Positions 16,346 to 24,828 are shown, counted from the first letter of the stretch. The stretch: DNA of 36,294 nt from Streptosporangiaceae bacterium (GCA_030041195.1 JASHOI010000140.1:1-36294); one strand, 5' to 3'. Made by a program: numbers and translations. The notes: generated from the sequence alone by a model not told the origin.

Positions 16346-18024
16346 GGGACGAGGCTCCGCTGCGTGCCGCCCGCCCGCGAGTAGACAGGCTGGCCGGCCA
16401 CGTAGACGGCGTCGACGCGGACCGAGGGGATATCGTCGGCGGCCACGGAGCGCGGATCACGATCCAGCACGATCACATCCGCGTCCTTCCCGGCTTCCAG
16501 CGACCCGCGGCGGTCTTGTTCACCGAGGGTCCAGGCCGCGTCGATCGTGTACATGCGCAGCGCCGCCTGGACGCTAAGTGCCTGGTCAGGGTCGATGATC
16601 CGGCCAGCGTAGGACTGCCGCCGCACCGCGCACCAGACCCCGAACAGCGGGTTCGTGGCGTCGCGCTCGGATCCGACCCAGACGTCCGAGCTCGCGGACA
16701 GCCGCCATCCGCCGGCGGTCAGGCGGGCGAACGGGAACCGGCCGCGCGTCCCGTAATCTCCCAGGTAGTCCTCGAAGTAGTCGCCGAACGTGTACAGGAA
16801 GACCGGCTGTGGCACCGGGATGATGCCGGCCCGGCGCCACGCGTCGGGGATCGCGGCGTGCGGCACGAAGTTGCCCGCGTGCTCCACCCGGGTGCGCAGC
16901 GCCCCGCCCGGCGCGCCGCCCGCGCGCTCGATCACGCCGCAGACCCATTCCTGCGCCCGGTCGCCGTTGGCGTGCACGGCGAGCTGCAGCCCGGCGTCCC
17001 TGGTCGCCGCCAGCGCATCCGACAGCTGGCCTTCGGTCAGCGCGATCGCGCCCCGGTGCTCGCCCTCGCCCAGGTAGGCCTGCCCGGTCGCGGCCATCTT
17101 GGCCGAGTAGCCGCCGTCAGCGAACAGCTTCACGCCGTGGACGCGCAGCACGCCGGGGCTGGCCCGCAGCGCGAGCCGGTCCCGCCACCGGCAGGCGTCC
17201 TCGAGCGACATCGTTCCCGGTGCCCACAGGTAGACCCGGACGCGCACGCCAAGGTCGCCGCGGCGGGCCAGATCGTCCATGACCTCGATGCCCTGGACGG
17301 TCTCGGAGATCTCCCCGATCGTGGTCACGCCGTGGCTCAGGAACATCCCGGCCAGGCCTTCACGGATCGCGGCGGTCAGCGTCGCCCGGTCCTGCTTGCG
17401 CAGCGGCAGCAGGTTGTCCATCTCCTTGATCACGCCGGTCGGCTGCCCGCCGGCGTCCCGGATCACCGTGGGCTGGCCGGTGATGCTGGAGCCCGGGGGC
17501 TGGTAGTCACGGTCTATCCCGGCGGCCTCGAGGGCCCGCGAGTTGAGCACGCTGAGGTGCCCGCCGGCGCGCAGCGCGATCGGCACGCTCCGGCTGACCC
17601 GGTCCAGCTCCTCGCGGGTGGGCAGCCGGCCCTCCCGCAGCTTGCGGTCGAGGAACAGGTTGCCCTGGCCGACCACCCACTCGGACCCGCCCGCCCCGAC
17701 CGCATCCGCCAGCACGGCGAGCACGTCCTCGACGCCGCCGCACTCCGGGGCCCGGCAGTCCACGGTGCCGTAGGCGGCCCAGGAGGCCACCTCGGCGTGC
17801 GCGTGCACATCGATGAACCCGGGCAGGATGGGCCTGCTGCCGACGTCGTCGACCACGGCCCCGTCGCTGGCCAGGCCGGGCACCTCGTCGCGGCGGACCA
17901 GTCGCTCGATACGCCCGCCGCGGATCAGCAGGCCGTCAGCGGGCCCGGTGTCCGCCGCCATCGTGATGACGTTTTCGGACACCAGCACGCGGTCGGGGCC
18001 GCCCTCGCCGTGGCCGCCGGTCAT
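16342..18024 (-). CDS. YtcJ-like metal-dependent amidohydrolase
   Basis: 560 residues. It has the amidohydrolase-3/YtcJ arrangement: an N-terminal beta-sandwich (about 10-68) and GFIDVHAHAEVASW with His74 and His76. VKLFADGGYSAKM in mid-protein offers the bridging Lys. Then come AVHANGDRAQEW and RVEHAG, each with a metal-site His, and SASSDVWVG with the catalytic Asp. Family members hydrolyse C-N bonds of amides, formamides or cyclic imides. ATG 18024 overlaps the stop of the luciferase-like gene (ATGA); the frame extends upstream to 18477 only through that gene. In the pathway it probably acts after, or in parallel with, the monooxygenase step. Substrate unknown. Confidence 0.93.
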   Translation of the reverse strand: MTGGHGEGGPDRVLVSENVITMAADTGPADGLLIRGGRIERLVRRDEVPGLASDGAVVDDVGSRPILPGFIDVHAHAEVASWAAYGTVDCRAPECGGVEDVLAVLADAVGAGGSEWVVGQGNLFLDRKLREGRLPTREELDRVSRSVPIALRAGGHLSVLNSRALEAAGIDRDYQPPGSSITGQPTVIRDAGGQPTGVIKEMDNLLPLRKQDRATLTAAIREGLAGMFLSHGVTTIGEISETVQGIEVMDDLARRGDLGVRVRVYLWAPGTMSLEDACRWRDRLALRASPGVLRVHGVKLFADGGYSAKMAATGQAYLGEGEHRGAIALTEGQLSDALAATRDAGLQLAVHANGDRAQEWVCGVIERAGGAPGGALRTRVEHAGNFVPHAAIPDAWRRAGIIPVPQPVFLYTFGDYFEDYLGDYGTRGRFPFARLTAGGWRLSASSDVWVGSERDATNPLFGVWCAVRRQSYAGRIIDPDQALSVQAALRMYTIDAAWTLGEQDRRGSLEAGKDADVIVLDRDPRSVAADDIPSVRVDAVYVAGQPVYSRAGGTQRSLVP

Positions 18025-19094
18025 GACATGGCTGTCGCGGTCTGCACGGCCGGGATCACCTCTCGCCCGATCAGCTCGAGCGAGCGGGCGATGTCCTCGT
18101 GCGGCACCCCGTCCACGCGCATCAGCACCTCGTCCACGCCCATCTCCTCGAGCCGGCGCAGCCGATCGCGGAAGTCCTCCGGCGTGCCGATCATCACCGA
18201 TGGCGTCTCGGTCAGCAGGAATTCGAGGTCGTCGGCGTGCGCGACCAGCTCGCCCATCCGGCCGTCGAGATACTTGTAGGAGGACTTTTGGCCGAGCGGC
18301 ACGTACAGCTCGAGAATGAACCGGAAGTAGCCCAGCGCGACGTCGCGGGCGATCCGCTTGGCTTCTTCCCTGGTCGGCGCGCAGTACGCGGTCGCGACGT
18401 ACACGCCCATGTACCGCTCGGGCTGCGGGATCATGCCCGGGCCGTCCGCGAAGCCCTCGTCGTAGCCGGTGATGCACTCCTGGAGGTAGTCGAAGCCGAA
18501 GTAGTTCTCAAAGCAGATCGCGCCCAGGCCCCGGCGGCCCGCGTCGGCGTGCGAGGCGACGCTGGACGCGGCCACGGACAGCGCGGGATGCGGGCGGGTG
18601 ACGCACCGGGGCACGACCGGCCGCGGCGGTATCTTCCAGTACGGGCCCTCGTGCTCGACGGTCTCGCTGGTCAGCGCCTTGACCAGCACCTCGAGCGAGT
18701 CCGCCCACTGCTGCTTGGTCGTGGCCGGGTCGACCCCGAAGGCCTCCAGCGTGTACAGGTTGTTCGACCGCGCCGTTGCCAGTTCGGCCCGGCCGTGCGA
18801 GACGATGTCCAGCGTGGCCAGGCGCTCGGCCACCAGGATCGGATGATTCCAGGCCAGCAGCACGGCGGCCATCGGGCGGAGCTTGATCTGCTCGGTCCGG
18901 GACGCGATAGCCGCGTACAGCACCTCGGGCGCGGACACCGTGAACCGCGGCGGGCTGAAGTGCTGCTCCGACGTGCCCCACGTGGAGAAGCCCAGCTGAT
19001 CCGCGAGCACGACTTCCTCGATCATCTCCCGGTAGCGGCTGTCGTACGTCGCGCCGGGCAGGACCTCACCCTCCTGGAGCAGGCCGACTCGCAT
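18021..19094 (-). CDS. LLM-class (bacterial luciferase-like) flavin-dependent monooxygenase
   Basis: 357 residues from ATG 19094; the first gene of the cluster. MRVGLLQEGEVLPG opens the TIM barrel, with EEVVLADQLGFSTWGTSEQHF (conserved active-site His) at about 27-47, then LATLDIVSHGRAELATARS at about 92-110, and a C-terminal PEDFRDRLRRLEEMGVDEVLMR. These enzymes use reduced FMN from a separate reductase (here the product of 15821-16345) to insert oxygen, often cleaving C-N, C-S or ring bonds. GGGAGG lies directly before an earlier ATG at 19100 but six bases before ATG 19094, so the latter is preferred. Divergent from the Lrp regulator across about 150 bases that hold a palindrome. Confidence 0.93.
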   Translation of the reverse strand: MRVGLLQEGEVLPGATYDSRYREMIEEVVLADQLGFSTWGTSEQHFSPPRFTVSAPEVLYAAIASRTEQIKLRPMAAVLLAWNHPILVAERLATLDIVSHGRAELATARSNNLYTLEAFGVDPATTKQQWADSLEVLVKALTSETVEHEGPYWKIPPRPVVPRCVTRPHPALSVAASSVASHADAGRRGLGAICFENYFGFDYLQECITGYDEGFADGPGMIPQPERYMGVYVATAYCAPTREEAKRIARDVALGYFRFILELYVPLGQKSSYKYLDGRMGELVAHADDLEFLLTETPSVMIGTPEDFRDRLRRLEEMGVDEVLMRVDGVPHEDIARSLELIGREVIPAVQTATAMS

Positions 19095-19164
19095 CCTCAT
19101 CCTCCCTTGACTTGGGTTGCCCGCCCGGGCCGACCGCCGGCTCGTGCGGAGACGCTGGGCTGCG

Positions 19165-19179
19165 GCACGCGTATCGTGC
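19165..19179. promoter_or_regulatory. Palindrome GCACG-N5-CGTGC, candidate Lrp operator
   Basis: GCACGCGTATCGTGC is a perfect 5-5-5 inverted repeat in the intergenic region between the luciferase-like gene and the divergent Lrp gene. A 15-bp dyad is the size usual for Lrp/AsnC sites, so it may be the autoregulatory and cluster operator. Confidence 0.45.
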
Positions 19180-19192
19180 GCCGTGCCGTGGC

Positions 19193-19198
19193 TACGAT
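19193..19198 (+). promoter_or_regulatory. Possible -10 element TACGAT for the Lrp gene
   Basis: TACGAT fits the actinobacterial TANNNT -10 and ends six bases before an in-frame GTG at 19205. It could give a leaderless mRNA. No good -35 is seen, and the palindrome at 19165-19179 overlaps the expected -35 position. Confidence 0.35.
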
Positions 19199-19240
19199 TG
19201 GCCGGTGAGCACGGCGAGCGCCTCGCGGCCGGAGGGCCCG

Positions 19241-20254
19241 ATGACAGTTGCCGACTACCTGCGCGGGGTGGCCGACCTGAGCCCGGTTGACCGGGCCATC
19301 GTGGAACTGCTGCAGGCCGACGGGCGGCTGTCGTTCGCGCAGATCGCGTCCAGGGTCGGCGTCACCGAGAAGACCGCGCGCCGCCGGGTCCATTCGCTCG
19401 CCGACTCCGGGGTCATCCAGATCGCCGCGGTCACCGACCCGCGGCTGCTCGGCTACGGCGCGGCCGCGCTGATCGGCATCTCGGCGACCAGCGCGGAGCC
19501 GCCCTCGGCCACCGCCGAGCACCTGCTGCAGATCCCGACGGTCGACTACGTCGTGACCTCCGTGGGCCGGTTCGCGGTGTACGCCGAGCTGTTCGCCGCC
19601 GACCTGCGCTCGCTGGACCAGACCGTCGAGCAGCAGATCAGGCCGCTGCCCGGGGTGGCCGGCCTGGAGGTGTTCCCGTACCTGCGGCTGTTCTACCAGC
19701 AGCCGTGGTTCACCCAGGCCAGGGAGAAGCCGTCCAGCGGCGCGCCGAGCGGGGTACGCAGCGCCACCCTCAGCGGCATGGACCAGGCCATCCTGGCCGC
19801 GCTGAGCAAGGACGGGCGGATGCCGTTCCAGCAGATCGCGCGCGAGCTGGGGATCTCCGAGGCCCAGGTACGCAACCGGGTCGGCCACATGACCGACGCC
19901 GGGGCGCTGAAGGTCATCGCGATCATCAACCCGATGGCGCTGGAATTCCGCACGATGGCGTGGCTCGGCATCCGGGTGCGGCCGGGCTTCGCGCTGACCG
20001 GCCTGGCCGCGCTCCTGGCCGACCTGCGGTTTGTTACCTACGTCGCGATCTGCGCGGGAAGCATCGACATCTTCGCCGAGGTGATCTGCGTCTCCGAGGA
20101 CGAATTGCTGCGCCTCGTCGACGACGACGTGCGACCGCTCGCCGGCATCGCCGACCTGGAGATCTCCCTCTACGTGGACCTGCACTACCGGCGGCTGCAG
20201 CCGCTGTGGGCCACGGCCGGGACCCAGGCCGGCGCCGGGCTGCGGCCCGCCTGA
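19241..20254 (+). CDS. Lrp/AsnC-family regulator with two HTH-RAM repeats
   Basis: 337 residues. It is a tandem duplication of the Lrp unit: a first winged helix-turn-helix at about 14-60 (LSPVDRAIVELLQADGRLSF, VTEKTARRRV), then a ligand-binding RAM-like domain. A second helix-turn-helix follows at about 179-224 (MDQAILAALSKDGRMPFQQI, ISEAQVRNRV), then a second RAM-like domain ending near 320. Double-length Lrp proteins occur in actinobacteria as local regulators. It is transcribed away from the seven-gene cluster and most likely senses its substrate. ATG 19241 has GGAGGG four bases upstream; GTG 19205, possibly leaderless, would add 12 residues. Confidence 0.9.
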   Translation: MTVADYLRGVADLSPVDRAIVELLQADGRLSFAQIASRVGVTEKTARRRVHSLADSGVIQIAAVTDPRLLGYGAAALIGISATSAEPPSATAEHLLQIPTVDYVVTSVGRFAVYAELFAADLRSLDQTVEQQIRPLPGVAGLEVFPYLRLFYQQPWFTQAREKPSSGAPSGVRSATLSGMDQAILAALSKDGRMPFQQIARELGISEAQVRNRVGHMTDAGALKVIAIINPMALEFRTMAWLGIRVRPGFALTGLAALLADLRFVTYVAICAGSIDIFAEVICVSEDELLRLVDDDVRPLAGIADLEISLYVDLHYRRLQPLWATAGTQAGAGLRPA

Positions 20255-20272
20255 CCCCGCGTGCGCGCGGCG

Positions 20273-20308
20273 CCCGCTTCCTGCCGTCCCGGCGGCAGCG
20301 GGAGCGGG
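20273..20308. terminator. GC-rich hairpin after the Lrp gene
   Basis: CCCGCTTCC-TGCCG pairs with CGGCA-(GC bulge)-GGGAGCGGG around a short loop. It lies 18 bases after the Lrp stop and faces the convergent FAD monooxygenase gene, so a bidirectional terminator is likely. No T-tract is present. Confidence 0.65.
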
Positions 20309-20455
20309 CTCGGCGCTTGCCACAACGTCGGCCATCTTCCGCTCCTCGATGGGTTAGGCGATGGCCAGTACCGTAACTCGCAGAAATAGGGCGGTCAAGA
20401 GCACGATATCGTCAGATCGCTGCCCCGTCAGTGCAGCGGTCAGCGCGACGGCGGG

Positions 20456-21547
20456 TCAGGTGGTCGACAGGTACGAGCGGCCCCAGCTCATGCCCGACGA
20501 CACCAGCCCCCGGACGAGTGGCAGCCGCTCCCGCTCATAGCGCCCGAGCCCGGCGGGAACGCCGGGGCCAGACGCACCGCCGAGGTCGTCGGCGAGCGCG
20601 GCGACGTCGAGCAGGGCGTTCTCGAACCCGGCACCGGTCATCGGCGTCGCGACGTGCGCGGCGTCGCCGACCAGCACCGCCCGGTGCCGTACCAGACGCG
20701 CGGGCAGGTACTCGGCGACCGGGAACCCCGCGACGCGCCCGTGGGTCACGCCCCAGCCGACGCACCGGTCCCATGGCGGCGGCCAGTACCGCCGGGCGAG
20801 CCCGGCCAGCTCGCCGGTGAGCTCGGCGGAGAGCTGGTCGTTGGCCAGGGAGGCGACAACGGCGTCGCCTTGCAGGCATCCGGTCTCCCGGAGCAGCTCG
20901 GTCCGGCTCGCGTCATACCACGCGAAAGACACCCGGCGGTGGCCCGGATCGGTCCGGCCGTCGGCTCCGGGCACCCCATAGACGACCAGCTGCGCGCCGG
21001 GCGCGCCGTGCATCTCCAGGTTCCTGCCGTGGCCGTCGAGCCCTCCGGGTACTTCGGCCTCGGGGACCAGCCCGCGCCACAGCATGTAGCCGGCGTATTC
21101 CGCGGCGGGATGATCGGGTGCCACAAAACGCCGCACCACCGAGTAGACCCCGTCGGCTCCCACCACCACATCGGCGGACAGGACGCCCCGGCTGCTGTCG
21201 ACGTCGGCCCGGGCTGCTTCCCCGGGCTCGCGCACGCCGGTCACGGTCGTCGACTCCATGAACTCGACGCCTGCGGTCCGCAGCGCCACCTCCAGCAGGA
21301 ACTGCCGGACAAGCCCCCACGCCGCCGAGTCGCGATTGCCGCTCACCACCGGGACCCGCCCGGCGTCGACGCCGGACACCCGGCCAAGCAGGCGGCGATC
21401 AAGGCCCAGACCCGCTCCGCCCGGCGGCTCGCCCGCCGCCCGCTCGACGATCGTCGCGGTCCAGCCCGCCCGCGCCAGCGCCAGCCCGGCGCACAGTCCC
21501 GACAAGGATCCGCCGACCACCACGGCATGCGGTTTAGCGTCGGGCAC
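20456..21547 (-). CDS. FAD-dependent monooxygenase (PHBH/UbiH-like, class A)
   Basis: 363 residues. The FAD-binding Rossmann motif is AVVVGGSLSGLCAGLALARAG near residues 7-27 (GGSLSG in place of GxGxxG). DVVVGADGVYSVVRR, the DG-type motif, is at about 150, and VLVGDAAHVATPMTGAGFENAL, the second FAD motif, is near 280. This is a single-component aromatic-type hydroxylase or epoxidase; the substrate is unknown. GTG 21547 is chosen because AAGGAG lies nine bases upstream; the in-frame start at 21631 adds unconserved residues. It stands alone and is divergent from the small gene at 21714. Confidence 0.88.
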   Translation of the reverse strand: MPDAKPHAVVVGGSLSGLCAGLALARAGWTATIVERAAGEPPGGAGLGLDRRLLGRVSGVDAGRVPVVSGNRDSAAWGLVRQFLLEVALRTAGVEFMESTTVTGVREPGEAARADVDSSRGVLSADVVVGADGVYSVVRRFVAPDHPAAEYAGYMLWRGLVPEAEVPGGLDGHGRNLEMHGAPGAQLVVYGVPGADGRTDPGHRRVSFAWYDASRTELLRETGCLQGDAVVASLANDQLSAELTGELAGLARRYWPPPWDRCVGWGVTHGRVAGFPVAEYLPARLVRHRAVLVGDAAHVATPMTGAGFENALLDVAALADDLGGASGPGVPAGLGRYERERLPLVRGLVSSGMSWGRSYLSTT

Positions 21548-21713
21548 GGGGTTCGCTCCTTGCCGGTCAGCGTGCGGTGCTGCGGGGACGGCGTCGTCGC
21601 CATGTTTGTAGCCGGGCAGGCCGGTTCGCAACCGGGCCGCGGCCGCGGCGTAAATTCGGGAAGCGAAATCGCCGGACTGCTGAACGCTCCAAGGCGAATG
21701 TGGTGATCATGGC

Positions 21714-22025
21714 ATGACGGTTGAGAGATCTTACGCCGGCTATGCGGTCAGGTTCACGTTGCTGGACGGGGGGACCGTGCGCTGCGTCCTCGCCTTCGAC
21801 ACCGGTGAAGAGGGCAGCGGCCCCGCGGTGTGGAAGATTTTGCTCCCCGGGCCGACGGGCACCCAAGACCTCCTCAGCGTCCACGAGTTTCTCAGGCCCG
21901 ACGCCGCCCAGCTCACCGCCTGGCTGACGCCTGTCGTGGGCGCAGAGGCCGCGACCGAATTGGCCAAAGCCGTCGACGCGGATCCGCCGGCTACCGCGGA
22001 CTGGCAGCACTCCCCGGCCGGCTGA
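21714..22025 (+). CDS. Hypothetical 103-residue protein
   Basis: The frame has codon use like its neighbours and begins MTVERSYAGYAVRFTLLDGG, with GGTGAT upstream of ATG 21714. It looks like a small beta-rich domain followed by an acidic alpha-helical end (AAQLTAWLTPVVGAEAATEL). No family is recognised and no metal or nucleotide motif is seen. It is divergent from the FAD monooxygenase and convergent with the transketolase. Confidence 0.6.
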   Translation: MTVERSYAGYAVRFTLLDGGTVRCVLAFDTGEEGSGPAVWKILLPGPTGTQDLLSVHEFLRPDAAQLTAWLTPVVGAEAATELAKAVDADPPATADWQHSPAG

Positions 22026-22031
22026 GCGGCC

Positions 22032-22048
22032 CCAGCCGCCGAGGCTGG
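22032..22048. terminator. Small hairpin between convergent genes
   Basis: CCAGCC-GCCGA-GGCTGG, a six-base perfect stem in the 25-base gap between the stops of the 103-residue gene and the transketolase. Short, but well placed as a shared terminator. Confidence 0.4.
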
Positions 22049-22050
22049 CA

Positions 22051-23895
22051 TCAGCCGCTGAGCAGCTCGCGGGCCGCCTGAACGATGTGGTTGGCCGAGA
22101 TCCCGGCGGCGTCCATGAGCTCGGCAGGAGTCCCGGAGCCCGGCAGGCCCCTGACGGCCAGGTGACGGAGGCGGACCGGGTGGCCGGCCTCGTTGAGCGC
22201 CTCGAGGACCGCGCCGCCGAGGCCGCCCTCGGGGTAGTGGTCCTCGGCGAGCACGAACCGGTCGCCCGTCGCGCTGGCGGCCTCGAGCAGCGCCTCGGTG
22301 GAGATCGGCTTGACCGAGTACAGGTCGACGACGCGGGCGCTGATGCCGTCGCCGGCGAGCTCGTCGGCCGCGGCCAGGCAGTTGTGCACGGTGACTCCCG
22401 CGCCAAGCAGCGTGACCTGGTCGTCCGGGCTGGACCGGACGACCTTCGCGCCGCCGATCGGGAACTCCTCGTCCGGCCCGTACAGCACCGGGTACGCGCC
22501 GCGGGTGGTGCGCATGTACACGACGCCGTCGCGCTCGGCCATGTGGGCCACCAGGGCCGCCGCGCTGGTCGCGTCGCTGGGATACAGGACCGTGGAGCCG
22601 TGCACGGCGCGCATCATGGCCAGGTCTTCCAGGGCCATCTGGGACGGGCCGTCCGCCCCGATCTCGGTGCCGGCGTGCGATCCGGACAGCCGGATGTTCG
22701 CCTGGGAGATGGCCGACATCCGGATGAAGTCGTAGGCACGGCTGAGGAAGGCGGCGAACGTCGCGGCGAACGGGATGTAGCCGCGCACCTGCAGCCCGAC
22801 CGCGGCGGCGACGAGCTGCTGCTCGGCGATGTAGATCTCGAAGAACCGCTCGGGATGTGCCTTGGCAAATTCTTCCAGGTGGGTGGAGTTGTCCACCTCT
22901 CCGTCCAGGCCGACGACGGTCCCGATGGCGCCGACCGCGGCCAGCGCCTGGCCGAACGCCAGCCGGGTGGGCACCTTGGCACCCAGCTCGTAGCGGGGCA
23001 GGGTCACGTCGCCGCTCGGCCAGGCCCGGGGCGACCCGGCCTCGGGCAACGGCCCGCTGACCGTGAGGTTGCGCTCCCCGCCGAGCTCGATGATGGCCCG
23101 TTCGGCCATCGGCTCGGGCAGCGGCCTGCCGTGCCAGCCCTCCCGGTCCTGGACCTCGTCGAACCCGTAGCCCTTCAGCGTGCGGGCCACGACCACCGTG
23201 GGCCGGTCCGCCTCGGCCGCGCGGGTAAACGCCCTGTCGATCTCGGCGAGGTCGTGCCCGTCGATGGACATCGCGTGGCAGCCGAACGCCTCGATCCGCT
23301 TGACGTACACGTCCACGTCCCAGCCGAGTTCGGTGGGGCCGCGCTGGCCCAGCCGGTTCACGTCGACGATCGCGGTCAGGTTGCGCAGCCCGTAATGGGA
23401 GGCTTTGTCGAACGCCTCCCAGATTGACCCTTCCGCGGTCTCACTGTCGCCGCAGAGCACCCAGACCCGGTACGGCAGCTCGTCCAGATAGCGCCCGGCC
23501 AGCGCGACGCCGACCCCGTCCGGCAGCCCCTGGCCGAGCGAGCCGGTGGCGACGTCGACCCACGGCAGCACCGGGGTGGGGTGTCCCTCGAGCCGCGAGC
23601 CGAACCGCCGGTACCCGGTCATCAGCTCCTCGTCGGTGATGACGCCGGCCGCCTTGAACATCGAGTACAGCAACGGGGACGCGTGCCCCTTGGAAAAGAT
23701 CAGGTGGTCGTTGGCCGGGTTGTCCGGCTGCTGCCAGTCGTAGCGGAGATGCCGCGTCATCAGCACCGCCATCAGGTCGGCCGCCGACATGCTCGAGGTC
23801 GGATGGCCTGACCCGGCGGAGGTGCTGCACCGGATCGAATCGACCCGCAGCTGCGCGGCCAGCTCGCGGATCTCGTCCAAGGTCTGCACGGTCAT
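22051..23895 (-). CDS. Transketolase (single-chain, short type)
   Basis: 614 residues. The thiamine-diphosphate domain holds SGHPTSSMSAADLMAVL at about 28-44, FSKGHASPLLYSMF, and the cofactor motif GDSETAEGSIWEAFDKA (usually GDGE). The pyrimidine domain holds the activating Glu in EIYIAEQQLVAAAVGL, then FAATFAAFLSRAYDFIRM. The C-terminal domain includes EDHYPEGGLGGAVLEAL. It is shorter than the usual 660-700-residue TktA and resembles a fusion of the split N- and C-subunits found in archaea and some actinobacteria. It interconverts sugar phosphates or supplies a specialised pathway. ATG 23895 has GGAG upstream; the frame extends to 24024 without support. No functional partner lies alongside. 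Confidence 0.93.
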   Translation of the reverse strand: MTVQTLDEIRELAAQLRVDSIRCSTSAGSGHPTSSMSAADLMAVLMTRHLRYDWQQPDNPANDHLIFSKGHASPLLYSMFKAAGVITDEELMTGYRRFGSRLEGHPTPVLPWVDVATGSLGQGLPDGVGVALAGRYLDELPYRVWVLCGDSETAEGSIWEAFDKASHYGLRNLTAIVDVNRLGQRGPTELGWDVDVYVKRIEAFGCHAMSIDGHDLAEIDRAFTRAAEADRPTVVVARTLKGYGFDEVQDREGWHGRPLPEPMAERAIIELGGERNLTVSGPLPEAGSPRAWPSGDVTLPRYELGAKVPTRLAFGQALAAVGAIGTVVGLDGEVDNSTHLEEFAKAHPERFFEIYIAEQQLVAAAVGLQVRGYIPFAATFAAFLSRAYDFIRMSAISQANIRLSGSHAGTEIGADGPSQMALEDLAMMRAVHGSTVLYPSDATSAAALVAHMAERDGVVYMRTTRGAYPVLYGPDEEFPIGGAKVVRSSPDDQVTLLGAGVTVHNCLAAADELAGDGISARVVDLYSVKPISTEALLEAASATGDRFVLAEDHYPEGGLGGAVLEALNEAGHPVRLRHLAVRGLPGSGTPAELMDAAGISANHIVQAARELLSG

Positions 23896-24048
23896 AGCGG
23901 TCTCCTCACGCGCGGTCGGCTCCGACCATGCCATGCCCGCCGATCGGGGCCTCGCAACACACTTCAGCCAATTTGCGGCTAACCAGGACCGGCGGGCGTC
24001 GCACGTCGGCAGCCAGCCTCTCATATCAAGGTGACACCAGTAATGGCG

Positions 24049-24390
24049 CTAGCTGCCAAGGGTCGCCATGTGCACCGTGCATGCCGCGTTAAAGTGCTTA
24101 AGGGTCAGCTTTCCGTGCGAGTACGCCCACGAGCATGTGCACGAATTCGGCACGCGGTCGGCCGTTATGACCTCGGTGGGCACGCCGCTACGCCGCTCGG
24201 CCCGGCCTGGCTGGTACGGCAGCGGCTCTCCGACCAGCGCGAGAGCACGCCCCTCGGTCTTCGCTTCCTGGACAGCTCCGTCGGCTAGTGCCAGCCACTC
24301 CCGTGGCCTGGCACCGGACGAGGGCTCGGGCGCGTGCCGTTTCAAGCGCACCCTGGCTCCGGGGATTTTGTCGCTCGCCCGGCTGTCCAT
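24049..24390 (-). CDS. Hypothetical protein with Cys/His-rich C-terminus
   Basis: 113 residues on the minus strand; two plus-strand frames overlap it but look less protein-like. The N-terminal part is basic (DSRASDKIPGARVRLKRHAP), the middle helical (WLALADGAVQEAKTEGRALALVGEP), and the end has VPNSCTCSWAYSHGKLTLKH then NAACTVH. The Cys-x-Cys ... His ... His ... Cys ... His spacing suggests a small metal site. There is no strong ribosome site before ATG 24390. If it is not a gene, 23896-24582 would hold nothing recognisable. Confidence 0.45.
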   Translation of the reverse strand: MDSRASDKIPGARVRLKRHAPEPSSGARPREWLALADGAVQEAKTEGRALALVGEPLPYQPGRAERRSGVPTEVITADRVPNSCTCSWAYSHGKLTLKHFNAACTVHMATLGS

Positions 24391-24582
24391 GCTATTCAGG
24401 ATATCGGCCGGTGGCTCCTACTGCCGGTAGTAATGGCTGCGCCGGCCACGGCCACAGTCGCGTGGCGGCCGCTCCGGCGGGGGGCGACCCGTTCTGGCCC
24501 GTGGTCCGGACGGGGCGGCCGCCCGCGGTGACTCATCCTTGTGTTATGAGTGATTCCGGGGGGTGACGGAAGGGAGGGCATC

Positions 24583-24828
24583 ATGGCCGCTCGGCCCGAA
24601 GTAGTGGCGCTGCTCACCGACTTTGATGTCGATCGCAAGGGCGGCGACCAGCGGTACGTGCACCGGGACGGCAGGCCCTTTACCGCGGAGGAGACCGAGC
24701 TGATCGGCACGACGACCGATGACGACATGCGTGCCGCCGCCCGTCAGCTGGCTACCGTGCCACAGCGCCTGACCGAACTGATCGCGCCCTATATCCGCTC
24801 GGGCGACGAGGACAGCGGTGACGACTAG
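24583..24828 (+). CDS. Hypothetical 81-residue acidic protein
   Basis: Starts at ATG 24583 with AGGGAGGG a few bases upstream. It reads as a small helical, acidic protein (VVALLTDFDVDRKGGDQRYVH, then EETELIGTTTDDDMRAAARQL, ending GDEDSGDD). No family is recognised. Its TAG overlaps the TAG of the convergent carbonic anhydrase gene by three bases. Just upstream, ACTCAT and ATGAGT (24531-24551) form a short dyad that may mark its promoter region. Confidence 0.7.
   Translation: MAARPEVVALLTDFDVDRKGGDQRYVHRDGRPFTAEETELIGTTTDDDMRAAARQLATVPQRLTELIAPYIRSGDEDSGDD

Noticed and set aside
18025..18477. Upstream extension of the amidohydrolase frame
   Set aside because: It runs through the luciferase-like gene, and the ATG at 18024 forms a normal ATGA overlap.
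24031..24430. Plus-strand frames in the 24-kb gap
   Set aside because: Two overlapping candidates lack ribosome sites and have Ser/Arg/Ala-rich shadow composition; the minus-strand frame looks better.
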